NCBI GenBank assembly: GCA_016214695.1
Contig: JACRNY010000001.1
Coordinates: 434,001 to 498,000, forward strand
DNA from: Nitrosomonadales bacterium
GTDB lineage: Bacteria > Pseudomonadota > Gammaproteobacteria > Burkholderiales > Gallionellaceae
Length of the DNA: 64,000 nt
Direction: 5' to 3'
The notes beneath the pieces are model-generated. The model ran no database searches. It was not told where the DNA came from and was given only the letters and a program-made list of their open reading frames with translations. Both the position numbers and the translations under genes were made by a program. Below are positions 34,151 through 43,360 of the stretch, piece after piece (within the stretch, counting starts at the first letter, position 1; each line of letters begins with the position of its first letter).

Positions 34151-35397
34151 GCTATTCGGTGCGGATTCAACCCGTCGATGCAACTAGCTGGTTAAATCGT
34201 TCAGCCGGTGTTTCATAGTTTAGCGTCTTCCTTGGGCGCTCATTTAGCTTTCTCGCCACCCCATTTAGCTGTGCTTGCGTGTATCCGGAGATGTCCATAC
34301 CTTTTGGGAAGTACTGTCTCAACAACCCATTGGTATTTTCATTCGTCCCGCGCTGCCAAGGATTCTGAGGGTCGCAGAAATAGACATTGATGTCGGTCGC
34401 CAAGGTAAAACGCTTGTGGTCTGCCATCTCCTTACCCCGATCCCACGTCAACGATTTGTAGAGCTCCTGCGGTAGCTTGTGTGCATGTTTGATCAATGCA
34501 TTTATGACGGTCTCGGTATCTTTCCCTGCTACCTTCACCAACATCACATAGCGTGTCTGGCGCTCAACAAGTGTCGCAATCTGGCTACTTAAAGTCCCAC
34601 ACAACAGGTCGCCCTCCCAGTGGCCTGGCACTGCCCGGTCTTCTGCTGTGGCCGGACGCTCGCTAATCGATACCGCATCAGTGATTCGGCCATGATTGTC
34701 TGTCTTCTGCGTATGATGCCGCGAACGGCGCATGACTCGCGTGCGCCGCAGGTGGGCCAGAAGCTCCTTCTTCAATGCGCCTCTGGCCTGAATGTAGAGG
34801 CTGCGATAGATGGTCTCGTGCGACACCTGATAGTCCTCGTCATCTGGATAGGTGCATTTTAGCCACCCGGCAATCTGCTCCGGTGACCATGCCATTTTCA
34901 GTTTGGCCGCCACAATCTGTGCCGTTGCGCGGTTCTTCACCAGTTTACAAGGTTGGGGGCGATGTGCACGATCCCACGCAGCTTGGTCAGCTTGGCTTGC
35001 TCGATAGCTCTCTCGATCACCGTTACGTTCGAGTTCTCGACTAATTGTCGAAGAGGCACGGCCAAGCTTCTTGGCGATAGAGCAGATTGAATCCCCGGCA
35101 ACGACTGACCGAGAGATCTCTTCGCGTTCAGACAAGGTCAGGGCCAGCCTAGAACGCCGTCGTGGAACCGGCCGTATCCCGCCGGACTCAGCCAGGATGC
35201 GCTCGATTGATGGATGGTTCCGATCAAACAGCTGCGCTATTTGCTGGAGTGAGTCGCCTTTCTGCCAGCGATCCCACATAAGCGCCTTCTGAGATTCCGT
35301 GTAATAGATGCGAGGTCTTCGTTTCATCTGCAACACTCCTTCTGCTTACGCAGATTCTAGTGTGTTGCATCGACGGGTTGAATCCGCACCGATTAGC
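34151..35397. mobile_element. IS30-family insertion sequence, apparently intact
   Basis: About 1.24 kb. Terminal inverted repeats are perfect over 29 bp: 34156-34184 starts TCGGTGCGGATTC and 35364-35392 is its complement. They extend to about 34 bp with one mismatch (GCT...AGC). One transposase gene fills the element. A target duplication is not evident, so the exact ends are uncertain by a few bases. It sits between the antitoxin stop and the glnB terminator and breaks no gene. Confidence 0.9.
34167..35336 (-). CDS. IS30-family transposase
   Basis: 389 residues, full length. Two N-terminal helix-turn-helix regions are seen (DSLQQIAQLFDRNHPSIERI and SICSIAKKLGRASSTISREL). The DDE catalytic core includes GHWEGDLLCG, LTWDRGKEMADH and NPWQRGTNENTNGLLRQYFPKG, the classic IS30 DDE blocks. 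The stop codon lies inside the left inverted repeat. The gene is unbroken and could be active. Confidence 0.96.
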   Translation of the reverse strand: MLQMKRRPRIYYTESQKALMWDRWQKGDSLQQIAQLFDRNHPSIERILAESGGIRPVPRRRSRLALTLSEREEISRSVVAGDSICSIAKKLGRASSTISRELERNGDRESYRASQADQAAWDRAHRPQPCKLVKNRATAQIVAAKLKMAWSPEQIAGWLKCTYPDDEDYQVSHETIYRSLYIQARGALKKELLAHLRRTRVMRRSRHHTQKTDNHGRITDAVSISERPATAEDRAVPGHWEGDLLCGTLSSQIATLVERQTRYVMLVKVAGKDTETVINALIKHAHKLPQELYKSLTWDRGKEMADHKRFTLATDINVYFCDPQNPWQRGTNENTNGLLRQYFPKGMDISGYTQAQLNGVARKLNERPRKTLNYETPAERFNQLVASTG

Positions 35398-35419
35398 AAA
35401 CATTCGACTGGAACAACAC

Positions 35420-35458
35420 CACAAAAACAAAACGCCACAGCAATTGCCGTGGCGTTCT
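35420..35458 (-). terminator. Rho-independent terminator of glnB
   Basis: On the minus strand AACGCCACGGC-AATT-GCTGTGGCGTT forms a long stem followed by TTGTTTTTG. It lies 20 bp after the glnB stop and just outside the IS30 element. Confidence 0.88.
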
Positions 35459-35478
35459 GTATTGCCGAAACCGGAAGC

Positions 35479-35947
<469 letters not shown>

Positions 35948-35963
35948 GGATTCTGCGTTTCCC

Positions 35964-36389
35964 CTATCCGTTCTTCGCCGTGCAGGTCCCGCCGCTGCAT
36001 TCGCCGTATAGCGTGAGCGCGTGGTCGCTCAGGGTGAAGCCGAGTTTTTCGGCGATCTCGCGCTGGCGGTCTTCGATGACCTTGTCGTAGAACTCTTCCA
36101 CCCGGCCGCAGCGCACACAGACGATGTGGTCGTGGTGCGGGCCGCGTTCGAGTTCGAATACGGTCTGGCCGCCTTCGAATTGGTGGCGCGTGATGAGCCC
36201 TGCCGCCTCGAACTGGGCCAAGGCGCGGTAGACGGTGGCCAGCCCGATCACTTCCCCGCTCTCGCTCAACTGGCGGTAGATGGTTTCGGCGGTCATGTGC
36301 TTGGACTTGGCGTTCTCGAGCAAGCCCAGGATCTTGAGGCGCGGCGTGGTGACCTTCAGGCCGACGTTGCGCAGTTCTTCGCTTTCCAT
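35964..36389 (-). CDS. fur: Fur, ferric uptake regulator
   Basis: 141 residues. The N-terminal winged helix (KVTTPRLKILGLLE, GLATVYRALAQFEAAGL) is followed by the metal-binding dimerization domain with HHDHIVCVRCGRVEEF. A C-terminal ECSGGTC pair provides a second CxxxxC. Fur-Fe(II) represses iron uptake genes. Three Fur boxes lie between this gene and the divergent porin gene, so it probably controls itself and the porin. Confidence 0.96.
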   Translation of the reverse strand: MESEELRNVGLKVTTPRLKILGLLENAKSKHMTAETIYRQLSESGEVIGLATVYRALAQFEAAGLITRHQFEGGQTVFELERGPHHDHIVCVRCGRVEEFYDKVIEDRQREIAEKLGFTLSDHALTLYGECSGGTCTAKNG

Positions 36390-36444
36390 CTGGTATTCCT
36401 CTTTATCTGTATCCCGGTTGCGACTTTAACAAAAATACTTGCGC

Positions 36445-36499
36445 ATGAGAATTATTCTCATGTACAGTGAGAACCATTCTCACTTGAGATTCATTCTCA
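36445..36499. promoter_or_regulatory. Three tandem Fur boxes between fur and the porin gene
   Basis: Box 1 (36445-36461) ATGAGAAT-T-ATTCTCAT is a perfect palindrome. Box 2 (36467-36483) GTGAGAA-CCA-TTCTCAC is also perfect. Box 3 (36485-36499) TGAGATTCATTCTCA is near-perfect. They match the GAGAATnATTCTC Fur core and are spaced by about 18-22 bp. They overlap the likely promoters in both directions. Confidence 0.93.
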
Positions 36500-36559
36500 C
36501 CAACCAGTTTATAGATAGCAAGTTAATAGATATCAATCACTTGAATAGGAGATTACCTC

Positions 36560-37783
36560 ATGAAACAACCCAGACACCTCGCCCTCGCCTTGGCCATCAC
36601 CGGCATCCTGAGCGCTCCCGCCCACGCCGAAACCAATACCGAAGACCGCCTGCGCGCGCTGGAGCTGCGCCTGAACACGCTGGAGAACGAGAACCGCTCC
36701 CTGAAGGATCAGGTTCGCCAGACCGAACAGAAAGTGGACGCGACCGGCACGCAGATGGAAAGGATCGCCAGCCAGGGCGGTGCATCCAGCACAGCCACCA
36801 AGTTCGGCGGCTACGGCGAGTTGCACCTCAACAAATTGAAGAACCGCAAAGCGGGCGGCAGCAACAAGGATGAGCTGGACCTGCACCGCTTCGTGATCTT
36901 CATGGGGCATGAGTTCAGCGAGCAGATCCGCTTCTTCTCCGAACTGGAAGTGGAGCACGCCATGGCCAAGGATACTGCTGCCGGCAGTTCGGGCGTGGTG
37001 GCGGTGGAACAGGCTTATCTCGATTTCACCGTGAGCGATGCACTGTCGGTGAAGGCGGGCATGATGGTGATGCCGGTCGGCATCATCAGCGAGACGCATG
37101 AACCGCCGACCTTCTACGGCGTGGAGCGCAACCCGGTGGAGACCAGCATCATCCCGACAACCTGGCGCGAGGGCGGCGTCGCTGTCACGGCGCGGATGGC
37201 GAACAACATCTCGATCGACGGCATGATCAGCAGCGGTCTGGCGACGACTGCCGCCAAGAACTATGCGGTGCGCGACGGACGCCTGAGCGTTGCCAGCGCC
37301 AAAGCCAAAGACCCCGCCTACACCGCGCGCCTGAAGTGGACCGGCATTCCCGGCATCGAGTTGGCCACCACGGTGCAACACCAGGCAGACATCACCCAGA
37401 GTGCCGATGCCACGGCAGGTGCAGCCACACTGTATGAAGCGCATGCGGTGGTGAACCACGGCAGGTTCGGATTGCGTACGCTGTATGCCGGATGGAACCT
37501 GGACGGCAGCGGCCCCAAAGCGGTCGGTGCGGACAAGCAGAACGGCTGGTATGTGGAACCCTCGTGGAAGTTCACCGAGCAATGGGGCGTGTTCGTGCGC
37601 CGCAGCACCTGGGACAACCGCGCGGGTGACGTGGCGGACAGCCGCTACAAGCAGACCGACTTCGGCGTGAACTACTGGCCGCATGCCGATGTGGTGGTGA
37701 AGCTGGATTACCAGAACCAGCAGGTACCGGGCGGGCAGGATGAGTTCGATGGATTTAACCTCGGCCTCGGTTACCAGTTCTGA
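36560..37783 (+). CDS. Fur-controlled outer-membrane porin (OprP/OprO-like)
   Basis: 407 residues with a signal peptide (LALALAITGILSAPAHAE). A short coiled coil follows (about 27-60, LRALELRLNTLENEN), then a beta-barrel that begins GGYGELHLNKLK and ends in the aromatic GLGYQF typical of outer-membrane insertion. Coiled coil plus barrel is common in phosphate-selective-porin-like proteins. The substrate is unknown. The Fur boxes point to expression under iron limitation. Confidence 0.88.
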   Translation: MKQPRHLALALAITGILSAPAHAETNTEDRLRALELRLNTLENENRSLKDQVRQTEQKVDATGTQMERIASQGGASSTATKFGGYGELHLNKLKNRKAGGSNKDELDLHRFVIFMGHEFSEQIRFFSELEVEHAMAKDTAAGSSGVVAVEQAYLDFTVSDALSVKAGMMVMPVGIISETHEPPTFYGVERNPVETSIIPTTWREGGVAVTARMANNISIDGMISSGLATTAAKNYAVRDGRLSVASAKAKDPAYTARLKWTGIPGIELATTVQHQADITQSADATAGAATLYEAHAVVNHGRFGLRTLYAGWNLDGSGPKAVGADKQNGWYVEPSWKFTEQWGVFVRRSTWDNRAGDVADSRYKQTDFGVNYWPHADVVVKLDYQNQQVPGGQDEFDGFNLGLGYQF

Positions 37784-37792
37784 ACATGGCGA

Positions 37793-37990
37793 ATGAATCT
37801 ACTGCGCGACTGGATGGCCGCGTTGCGCGGTGCTCGGAATCCTCATGTACTTTGTGTACATTCCGGTTCCTGCGCTCCGTGCGCCTTGCCCTCCAGTCGC
37901 TCGCGACGATTCCTGTCGCCATGTTTGGCTGCTAACGCAATTGGGAGTTTCGGGCAGGCGTCTGTGACGAACTGCGGTTCATTTCTTCCG
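37793..37990. repeat. Palindromic intergenic element after the porin gene
   Basis: The stretch contains opposed copies of GCGCGACTGGA / TCCAGTCGCTCGCG and a central hairpin GGAATCCTCATGTAC...GTACATTCCGGTTCC, with CTTTGT in the loop. It has no protein-coding character. Similar elements recur between genes in many betaproteobacteria. Its function is not known; folding could end transcription of the porin gene. Confidence 0.75.
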
Positions 37991-37998
37991 GATTTGAC

Positions 37999-38514
37999 AT
38001 GATGCTATTCAGATATCTTTTATTGCTCCTTCTTTCGTTCTCAGCCCTGGCAGCCGATCAGGAAACGGAGATCGAGCGCTTCCTCGGCGAGACGCTGGGC
38101 AAACCGCCGGCAGCGGAGATGCTGTGGATCGTCGGCGACTTGCAGCCCGCCGCACGCGCCATCCTCGAACATGACTACCCTGCCGCGCGTGTGCGCTACT
38201 GGCGCGCCGGCACGCGCACGGTATGGGTGCTGGACGAGATCGGCAAGGAGATGCCGATCACCGTTGGTATCGCCATCGACAAGGGTGCGGTTGAACGCGT
38301 GAAGGTGCTGGTGTATCGCGAGAGTCGCGGCTGGGAAGTGAAGAGCCCGTCGTTCGTCGCGCAGTACTTCGGCGCGAAGCTGGACAACGCGAAAAAACTG
38401 GACAAGCAGATCGACGGCATCTCCGGCGCGACGCTGTCGGTGCGCGCGCTGAGCCGCTTGACGCGGCTCGCGCTGCTGTTCGACCAGCACATCAACAAAG
38501 GAGGCAAACTGTGA
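37999..38514 (+). CDS. Periplasmic FMN-binding-domain protein
   Basis: 171 residues with a signal peptide (YLLLLLLSFSALAAD). The C-terminal FMN-binding domain has QIDGISGATLSVRALSRL (about 138-155). SGATLS matches the [S/T]GAT[S/T] motif in which the threonine is flavinylated in NqrC/RnfG-type proteins. It overlaps the next gene, a membrane cytochrome-like protein, by 4 bp (GTGA). The pair may move electrons across the inner membrane. A ferric-reductase role beside a Fur-controlled porin is inference. Confidence 0.85.
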   Translation: MMLFRYLLLLLLSFSALAADQETEIERFLGETLGKPPAAEMLWIVGDLQPAARAILEHDYPAARVRYWRAGTRTVWVLDEIGKEMPITVGIAIDKGAVERVKVLVYRESRGWEVKSPSFVAQYFGAKLDNAKKLDKQIDGISGATLSVRALSRLTRLALLFDQHINKGGKL

Positions 38515-38966
38515 GCGCATGGGGCATGCATCTGACTCCTTCGGCGCGCCGGCAGGTGCTGGGCGCGATCTGGCTGGTCGTGTTGAGCGGGGTGCTGTGG
38601 ATTGCGCTCGGCTTCTATCTCGATGCCGACGACTACACCGACCCGTTACGCGCATGGCGCCATCGCGTGCTGGTGCTGCACGGCATCGCGGCCTATGTGC
38701 TGCTGTGGGTCATCGGCCGTCTGTTCGCCCTGCACCAGCAGGGCAACTGGCGCGCACAACGCAACCGTGCGAGCGGATTGGCGTTATCGCTGGCACTGCT
38801 GCTGCTCGCGGGCAGCGGACTGACGCTGTATTACCCGCCGCACGAGGACTGGCGCGATGCGTTCAGCATGCTGCATCAGGTGCTGGGGGTGGCGTTGGTG
38901 CTGCTGGTGCCGCTGCATGTCGTGCTGGCGCGCAAGGATCGCCAACGACGGCGTGCAGGGCAGTAG
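38511..38966 (+). CDS. Four-helix membrane protein, probable heme b electron carrier
   Basis: 151 residues from a GTG that overlaps the previous stop. Four hydrophobic helices lie at about 14-34, 54-72, 85-106 and 120-138. Histidines in or near helices (VLVLHGIAAYVLL, SMLHQVLGVALVLLVPLHVVLA) could bind heme b as in DUF4405-type cytochromes. Partner of the FMN-binding protein encoded just upstream. The exact family is not certain. Confidence 0.8.
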   Translation: MSAWGMHLTPSARRQVLGAIWLVVLSGVLWIALGFYLDADDYTDPLRAWRHRVLVLHGIAAYVLLWVIGRLFALHQQGNWRAQRNRASGLALSLALLLLAGSGLTLYYPPHEDWRDAFSMLHQVLGVALVLLVPLHVVLARKDRQRRRAGQ

Positions 38967-38972
38967 ACGAAG

Positions 38973-39401
38973 CTATGCGGACTGGAACATCTGCCACCAG
39001 CGCCTGCGGCTCTCGGGGGTGGGCGCGTGGTTCTCGATGAGTGCGGGCTGCGCGGTGCTGAGTATCCAGCGCGGCGGCGTGGATGTCTTGCTGCAAGAAG
39101 AGCCGAGTGAGTTGGGATCGTAGACCTTGATCAAGGTGGGGTGCTCGATATGGTCGGCATAGACGATGCCGCACAGGTGGTAGTCGTGATCCTGCCGCAG
39201 CAGCTTGTCCAGCGCATCGATACGCGTGGCCAGATCGTCGCCGGCGAACGGAGTGGCCGGCAAGTCCTCGCCGATCTGGTACAAATACCACTGCCCCGTC
39301 TTGACGCGCGCCCACAGCGCATCGAGGTCCTGCCACTGCAGCATGCCGTAGAACTTTCCGGTCAGGCGCGCGTGGAATGCTTCTGCTTCTGTACGTTCCA
39401 T
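38973..39401 (-). CDS. Conserved protein of unknown function
   Basis: 142 residues from the ATG at 39401; a TTG two codons earlier is possible. It is soluble, with aromatic-rich blocks (FYGMLQWQDLDALWARVK, QWYLYQIGEDLPATPF, YHLCGIVYAD) and ends RRRWWQMFQSA. No signal or membrane segment is seen. It is convergent with the FMN/cytochrome pair and stands alone. I do not recognise a function. Confidence 0.72.
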   Translation of the reverse strand: MERTEAEAFHARLTGKFYGMLQWQDLDALWARVKTGQWYLYQIGEDLPATPFAGDDLATRIDALDKLLRQDHDYHLCGIVYADHIEHPTLIKVYDPNSLGSSCSKTSTPPRWILSTAQPALIENHAPTPESRRRWWQMFQSA

Positions 39402-39433
39402 ATTCAACTCAATTAATCCATCAGGTCAAAAAA

Positions 39434-39563
39434 CGTCATTCCGGCGAAGGCCGGAATCCAGCAAAAACAACACTCCGCGAAGCGGACAAAACAACCATGC
39501 TGATCCGCTTGCGCGGGGATAATGATCAACTGGATTCCGGCCTTCGCCGGAATGACGAGTGGG
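39434..39563. repeat. Inverted pair of CATTCCGGCGAAGGCCGGAAT repeats
   Basis: Left copy GTCATTCCGGCGAAGGCCGG (from about 39436) and right copy CCGGCCTTCGCCGGAATGAC (to about 39555) face each other across about 65 bp. Each copy is itself a hairpin. This is a widespread dispersed repeat between genes. It probably ends transcription of nadE on the minus strand, although there is no T-run. Confidence 0.88.
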
Positions 39564-39577
39564 AAAATCAGCCGGGC

Positions 39578-41182
39578 TCAAAATTCGTCCTGATAACGTA
39601 CGGTGATCGGATAACGCCAGTCCTTGCCGAAGCCGCGGTCGGTGATACGCACGCCGACCGGCGCCTGGCGGCGCTTGTATTCGGCGATGCGCACCAGTTT
39701 CACCACGCGCTGCACATCGGCCTCGGCATAGCCCTTGGCAATGATCTCGCCGATGTTCATGTTCTTCTCGACATAGCAGGCCATGATGGCGTCCAGCACG
39801 TCGTATGGCGGCAGGCTGTCCTGGTCGGTCTGGTCCGGCTTCAGTTCGGCGCTGGGCGGGCGCGTGATGATGCGTTCGGGGATGGCACGCCCCAGCGTGT
39901 TGCGCCAATTGGCCAGGCGATACACCCAGGTCTTGCTCACGTCCTTGAGCACGGCAAAACCGCCCGCCATGTCGCCGTACAGTGTGGCGTAGCCGACGGT
40001 CATCTCGGACTTGTTGCCGGTGGTCAGCACCAGCGAGCCGGTCTTGTTGGAGATCGCCATCAGCAGCACGCCGCGGATGCGCGCCTGCAGGTTCTCTTCG
40101 GTGGTGTCAGCGGGCAGCCCCTTGAACAGCGGCGCCAAAGTGTCCTGCAGCGCGTTGAAGGTCGGCACGATATCCAGCTCTTCATATTGCACGCCGAGCA
40201 GTTTCACCATCTCGCGCGAGTCGTCTATGCTGATCTGCGCGGTGTAGGGCGACGGCATCATCACTGCGCGCACCTTGTCCGCGCCCAGTGCATCCACGGC
40301 GACCGCCAGTGTCAGCGCGGAATCGATGCCGCCGGACAGGCCCAGCAGCACGCCGGGGAAACGGTTCTTCTGAATGTAGTCGCGCACGCCCAGGCACAGC
40401 GCGCGGTAGATGCTGGCCTCGTCCTTCTCCACTTTCGCCTGCTCGCCTTTGACCAGCTTGCCATCCCTGATCTCGACGTATCCCAACACCTCTTCGAACG
40501 CCGGAAACTGGTGCGTCAGTTCGCCCATCTGATCCATGACGAAGGAAGAGCCGTCGAACACCAGTTCGTCCTGGCCGCCCACCATGTTGGCATACACCAC
40601 CGCCAGACCGGTGTCGCCGATGCGCTGGCGGATGGTGTCGTAGCGGGTGACCTGTTTGTTGAAGTGATAGGGCGATGCGTTCAGCACCAGCAGCACTTGC
40701 GCGCCGGCTTCCTTGGCCCGTATCGCCGCATGCTCGTGCCACACATCGGCACAGATGTTGATACCGAACTTGATGCCGTCCATCTGCAGCAGGCACGGTT
40801 CGCTGCCGTGCTCGAAATAGCGCTCTTCGTCGAACACGCTGTGGTTGGGCAGCGCATGCTTGTGATAGGTGGCGACGATCCTGCCGTCGCGCAGGATGGA
40901 GGCCGCATTGAAGCGGCGCTTGCCGACCGCGTGCGGATGCCCGACGATCATTGTGATGCCCGGCACCTGCTGTGCGAGATCGCGCAGCACGGCATCGCAG
41001 GAACGGTAGAACCCTTCACGCAGCAGCAGATCCTCGGGCGGGTAACCGCACAGGCTGAGTTCGGGCGTCAGCAGGATATCCGCACCTTGCGCCTTTGCGC
41101 GCGCTGCGTAGTCGGCGATCCTGGCGGCGTTGCCGGCGAGGTCGCCGACGGTGCAGTTGATCTGGGCGATGGCGATCTTCAT
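39578..41182 (-). CDS. nadE: Glutamine-dependent NAD+ synthetase NadE
   Basis: 534 residues, normal for the glutamine-using type. The N-terminal nitrilase-like glutaminase has catalytic E42 (LLTPELSLCGYPPED), K (YHKHALPNHSVFDE) and C (GINICADVWHE). The C-terminal synthetase has the ATP-binding SGGIDSALTLAVA (about 286) and TTGNKSEMTVGYATLYGD. It amidates deamido-NAD in the last step of NAD synthesis. rmuC lies 17 bp upstream on the same strand. Confidence 0.97.
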   Translation of the reverse strand: MKIAIAQINCTVGDLAGNAARIADYAARAKAQGADILLTPELSLCGYPPEDLLLREGFYRSCDAVLRDLAQQVPGITMIVGHPHAVGKRRFNAASILRDGRIVATYHKHALPNHSVFDEERYFEHGSEPCLLQMDGIKFGINICADVWHEHAAIRAKEAGAQVLLVLNASPYHFNKQVTRYDTIRQRIGDTGLAVVYANMVGGQDELVFDGSSFVMDQMGELTHQFPAFEEVLGYVEIRDGKLVKGEQAKVEKDEASIYRALCLGVRDYIQKNRFPGVLLGLSGGIDSALTLAVAVDALGADKVRAVMMPSPYTAQISIDDSREMVKLLGVQYEELDIVPTFNALQDTLAPLFKGLPADTTEENLQARIRGVLLMAISNKTGSLVLTTGNKSEMTVGYATLYGDMAGGFAVLKDVSKTWVYRLANWRNTLGRAIPERIITRPPSAELKPDQTDQDSLPPYDVLDAIMACYVEKNMNIGEIIAKGYAEADVQRVVKLVRIAEYKRRQAPVGVRITDRGFGKDWRYPITVRYQDEF

Positions 41183-41199
41183 AGACCCTCTATCAAATC

Positions 41200-42459
41200 C
41201 TAATCAATCTCCGGCAATGCTGCCGGATGGTCCAGCTCCACCTTTTCGATGCTGGTGAAGCGCTTCGAGATCTTCTCGCTGGTGATCTGCACATCTTTCG
41301 CGTCCTCATGCGCCTGACGGATGTGGTCGGCCAGTTTTTTCATGCGCTCGTCAAAGCGGCCAAACTCTTTTCCAAGTTTGCCCAGCTCGTCCTTGATGAT
41401 GTGTACCTGCTTGCGTGTCTCCACGTCCTTCATCACCGCGCGTGCGGTGTTGAGCACAGCCATCAGCGTGGTCGGCGACACGATCCACACGCGGCGCTGC
41501 ATGGCGTAATCGACCACCTCGGGATGATGCGCATGGATCTCGGCGAACACCGCCTCGGCCGGCACGAACATCACCGCGCCGTCCGACGTGACCTCGGGGA
41601 TGATGTACTTGCTGCTGATGTCGTCCACATGCTTCTTGATGTCGGCCTTGAACTGCCGCTCCGCCACCAGTTTCTCGGCCGGGCTCGCCGCATCGAACAT
41701 GCGGTGATAGTTTTCCAGCGGGAATTTGGAATCGACCGCGACCATGCCGGTCGGCTCGGGCAATTTCAGCACGCAGTCGGCGCGGCTGCCGTTGGGCAGG
41801 GTGTATTGCATCTCGTAGGCCTGCGGCGACAGGATGTTGCGCACCAGCCCTTCCAGCTGCACTTCGCCGAATGCGCCGCGCGAACGTTTGTCGCCGAGCA
41901 GTTCCTGCAGACTGACGACATTCGTGGTGAGGCCGTCGATCTTCTTCTGTGCCTCGTCGATGGTCGCCAGTCGCGCCATCACGCTGACGAAAGTCTCGTT
42001 GGTCTTCTTGAAGCCCTCGTCCAGACGCTCGTTGACCTTGCCGCCGATCTGCTCCAGCCGGCCGTCCACCGTCTTGCTCAAGGTCTCGATGCTGTTGCGC
42101 AGGTGTTGCGAGGCGTTGTTGAACGATTCCTGGATCAGCTTCTGGTCGGCGCGTCCCTGCTCCGCCATCTTCTCCAGCATCTGCCCCAGCATCTCGGTGC
42201 GCAGTGCGGCGATGGCATCGCGCGTGGCGCGCAGCTCCTCGCTCACGGCGGAACGCAGGCGTTCCGATTCGGCCGCCTGTGCGGCGATCAGGCGGTCGCC
42301 CTGTTTGCTCAGGCCGTCGTGCAGGTCGGTGAGCATGGCGCGGTGCTGCTGCTCCAGCACGCTCGCCGTGCGGGCGGGCTGGCTGCGCAGCATGAGCAGT
42401 AAGGCGATGACACCCAGCAGGGCAAGAGCGGACAGCAGGATGAGGATGGTCTCGGTCAT
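41200..42459 (-). CDS. rmuC: RmuC-family DNA recombination protein
   Basis: 419 residues. A single N-terminal membrane helix (ILILLSALALLGVIALLLML) is followed by a long coiled coil (about 35-165) and the RmuC nuclease-like domain (about 170-360) with VAVDSKFPLENYHRM and VMFVPAEAVFAEIHAHHPEVVDYA. RmuC limits inversions at short repeats in E. coli; its biochemical action is not settled. Neighbours nadE and dienelactone hydrolase are probably unrelated. Confidence 0.95.
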   Translation of the reverse strand: MTETILILLSALALLGVIALLLMLRSQPARTASVLEQQHRAMLTDLHDGLSKQGDRLIAAQAAESERLRSAVSEELRATRDAIAALRTEMLGQMLEKMAEQGRADQKLIQESFNNASQHLRNSIETLSKTVDGRLEQIGGKVNERLDEGFKKTNETFVSVMARLATIDEAQKKIDGLTTNVVSLQELLGDKRSRGAFGEVQLEGLVRNILSPQAYEMQYTLPNGSRADCVLKLPEPTGMVAVDSKFPLENYHRMFDAASPAEKLVAERQFKADIKKHVDDISSKYIIPEVTSDGAVMFVPAEAVFAEIHAHHPEVVDYAMQRRVWIVSPTTLMAVLNTARAVMKDVETRKQVHIIKDELGKLGKEFGRFDERMKKLADHIRQAHEDAKDVQITSEKISKRFTSIEKVELDHPAALPEID

Positions 42460-42473
42460 GGCGGAAGTATAAA

Positions 42474-42502
42474 TGACAAAGGGCGCTTGCGCGCCCCTCG
42501 TC
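42474..42502. terminator. GC hairpin terminator between dienelactone hydrolase and rmuC genes
   Basis: GACAAAGGGCGC-TTGC-GCGCCCCTCGTC forms a strong hairpin. On the minus strand it is followed by TTTGTCATTTAT, which serves as a weak T-run for the hydrolase gene. An almost identical hairpin occurs at 43361-43388. Confidence 0.75.
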
Positions 42503-42519
42503 CGATGCGGATCCCGTCC

Positions 42520-43311
42520 CTACTTCGCCTTGAACGCCTCTGCCAGGAACGCCATGCCTGCGTCCCAGGAAGCCTTGTCGGCCGCCGCATCGTAGGCCAG
42601 CGGCAGCTTGAACTGCTGCCCGAACTTGTCCGCGTCCGGATTGGTGAAGGCATGCTTGGCGCCGGGATAGGTCACCGCCTTGTAGGTCACGCCGGCCTTG
42701 TCCATCTCCTGGCGGAAGGCGTCGACCTGCGCGGCCGGGATCATCGGGTCGGCCTCGCCGGTGAAGGATGCCACGCGTGCCTGGACCTTGCCCGCCTCGG
42801 CCGGAGCGGCAGTGCCGAGGCCGCCGTGGAAGCTCACCACCGCTTTCAGCGGCTCGCCGATGCGCGCCATGTTGAGCACCACCGAGCCGCCGAAGCAGTA
42901 ACCGATGGCGGCGATGTTGCCGGCGTCCACCGTGCGTTCCTTGCCGAGCAGTTTGTAGGCGGCATCGAACCGGGATTTGGCCAGCGCCGCGTTCTTCGAC
43001 ACTTCGCTGGCGAACTTGCCGGCGTCGTCCGGATGGTGCGCCTGCTTGCCGTCGCCGTACATGTCCACCGCCAGCGCGGTGTAGCCCTGTTGCGCCAGCA
43101 TGCGGGCGCGCATGCGCGCATATTCGTTGTGACCCCACCATTCGTGCACCACCAGGATGCCGGGGCGCTTGCCTTGCTGCGCATCGTCCCAGGCGATGTA
43201 ACCTTTCAGCGTGGTGCCGTTGGCGCTATAGCTGACTTCCTTGCCCTGCACCGCAGCCTGGGCGGCGGCGGCAACAAACATGAGTCCAATGAACCACAAT
43301 GTCTTTTTCAT
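42520..43311 (-). CDS. Dienelactone hydrolase family protein (exported)
   Basis: 263 residues from the ATG at 43311; a longer frame to 43365 crosses a terminator hairpin and is rejected. The signal peptide is WFIGLMFVAAAAQAA. The alpha/beta-hydrolase triad is visible: nucleophile cysteine in GYCFGGSVV, histidine in AKHAFTNPD and the aspartate in FTGEADPMIP, with the family block VVHEWWGHN. Its natural substrate is unknown. Export to the periplasm is unusual compared with the cytoplasmic chlorocatechol enzyme. Confidence 0.92.
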   Translation of the reverse strand: MKKTLWFIGLMFVAAAAQAAVQGKEVSYSANGTTLKGYIAWDDAQQGKRPGILVVHEWWGHNEYARMRARMLAQQGYTALAVDMYGDGKQAHHPDDAGKFASEVSKNAALAKSRFDAAYKLLGKERTVDAGNIAAIGYCFGGSVVLNMARIGEPLKAVVSFHGGLGTAAPAEAGKVQARVASFTGEADPMIPAAQVDAFRQEMDKAGVTYKAVTYPGAKHAFTNPDADKFGQQFKLPLAYDAAADKASWDAGMAFLAEAFKAK

Positions 43312-43360
43312 GGCATCTGCTCCGGTTGTGGGTGGACGGGCAGTATAGATCAGCTGAAAT

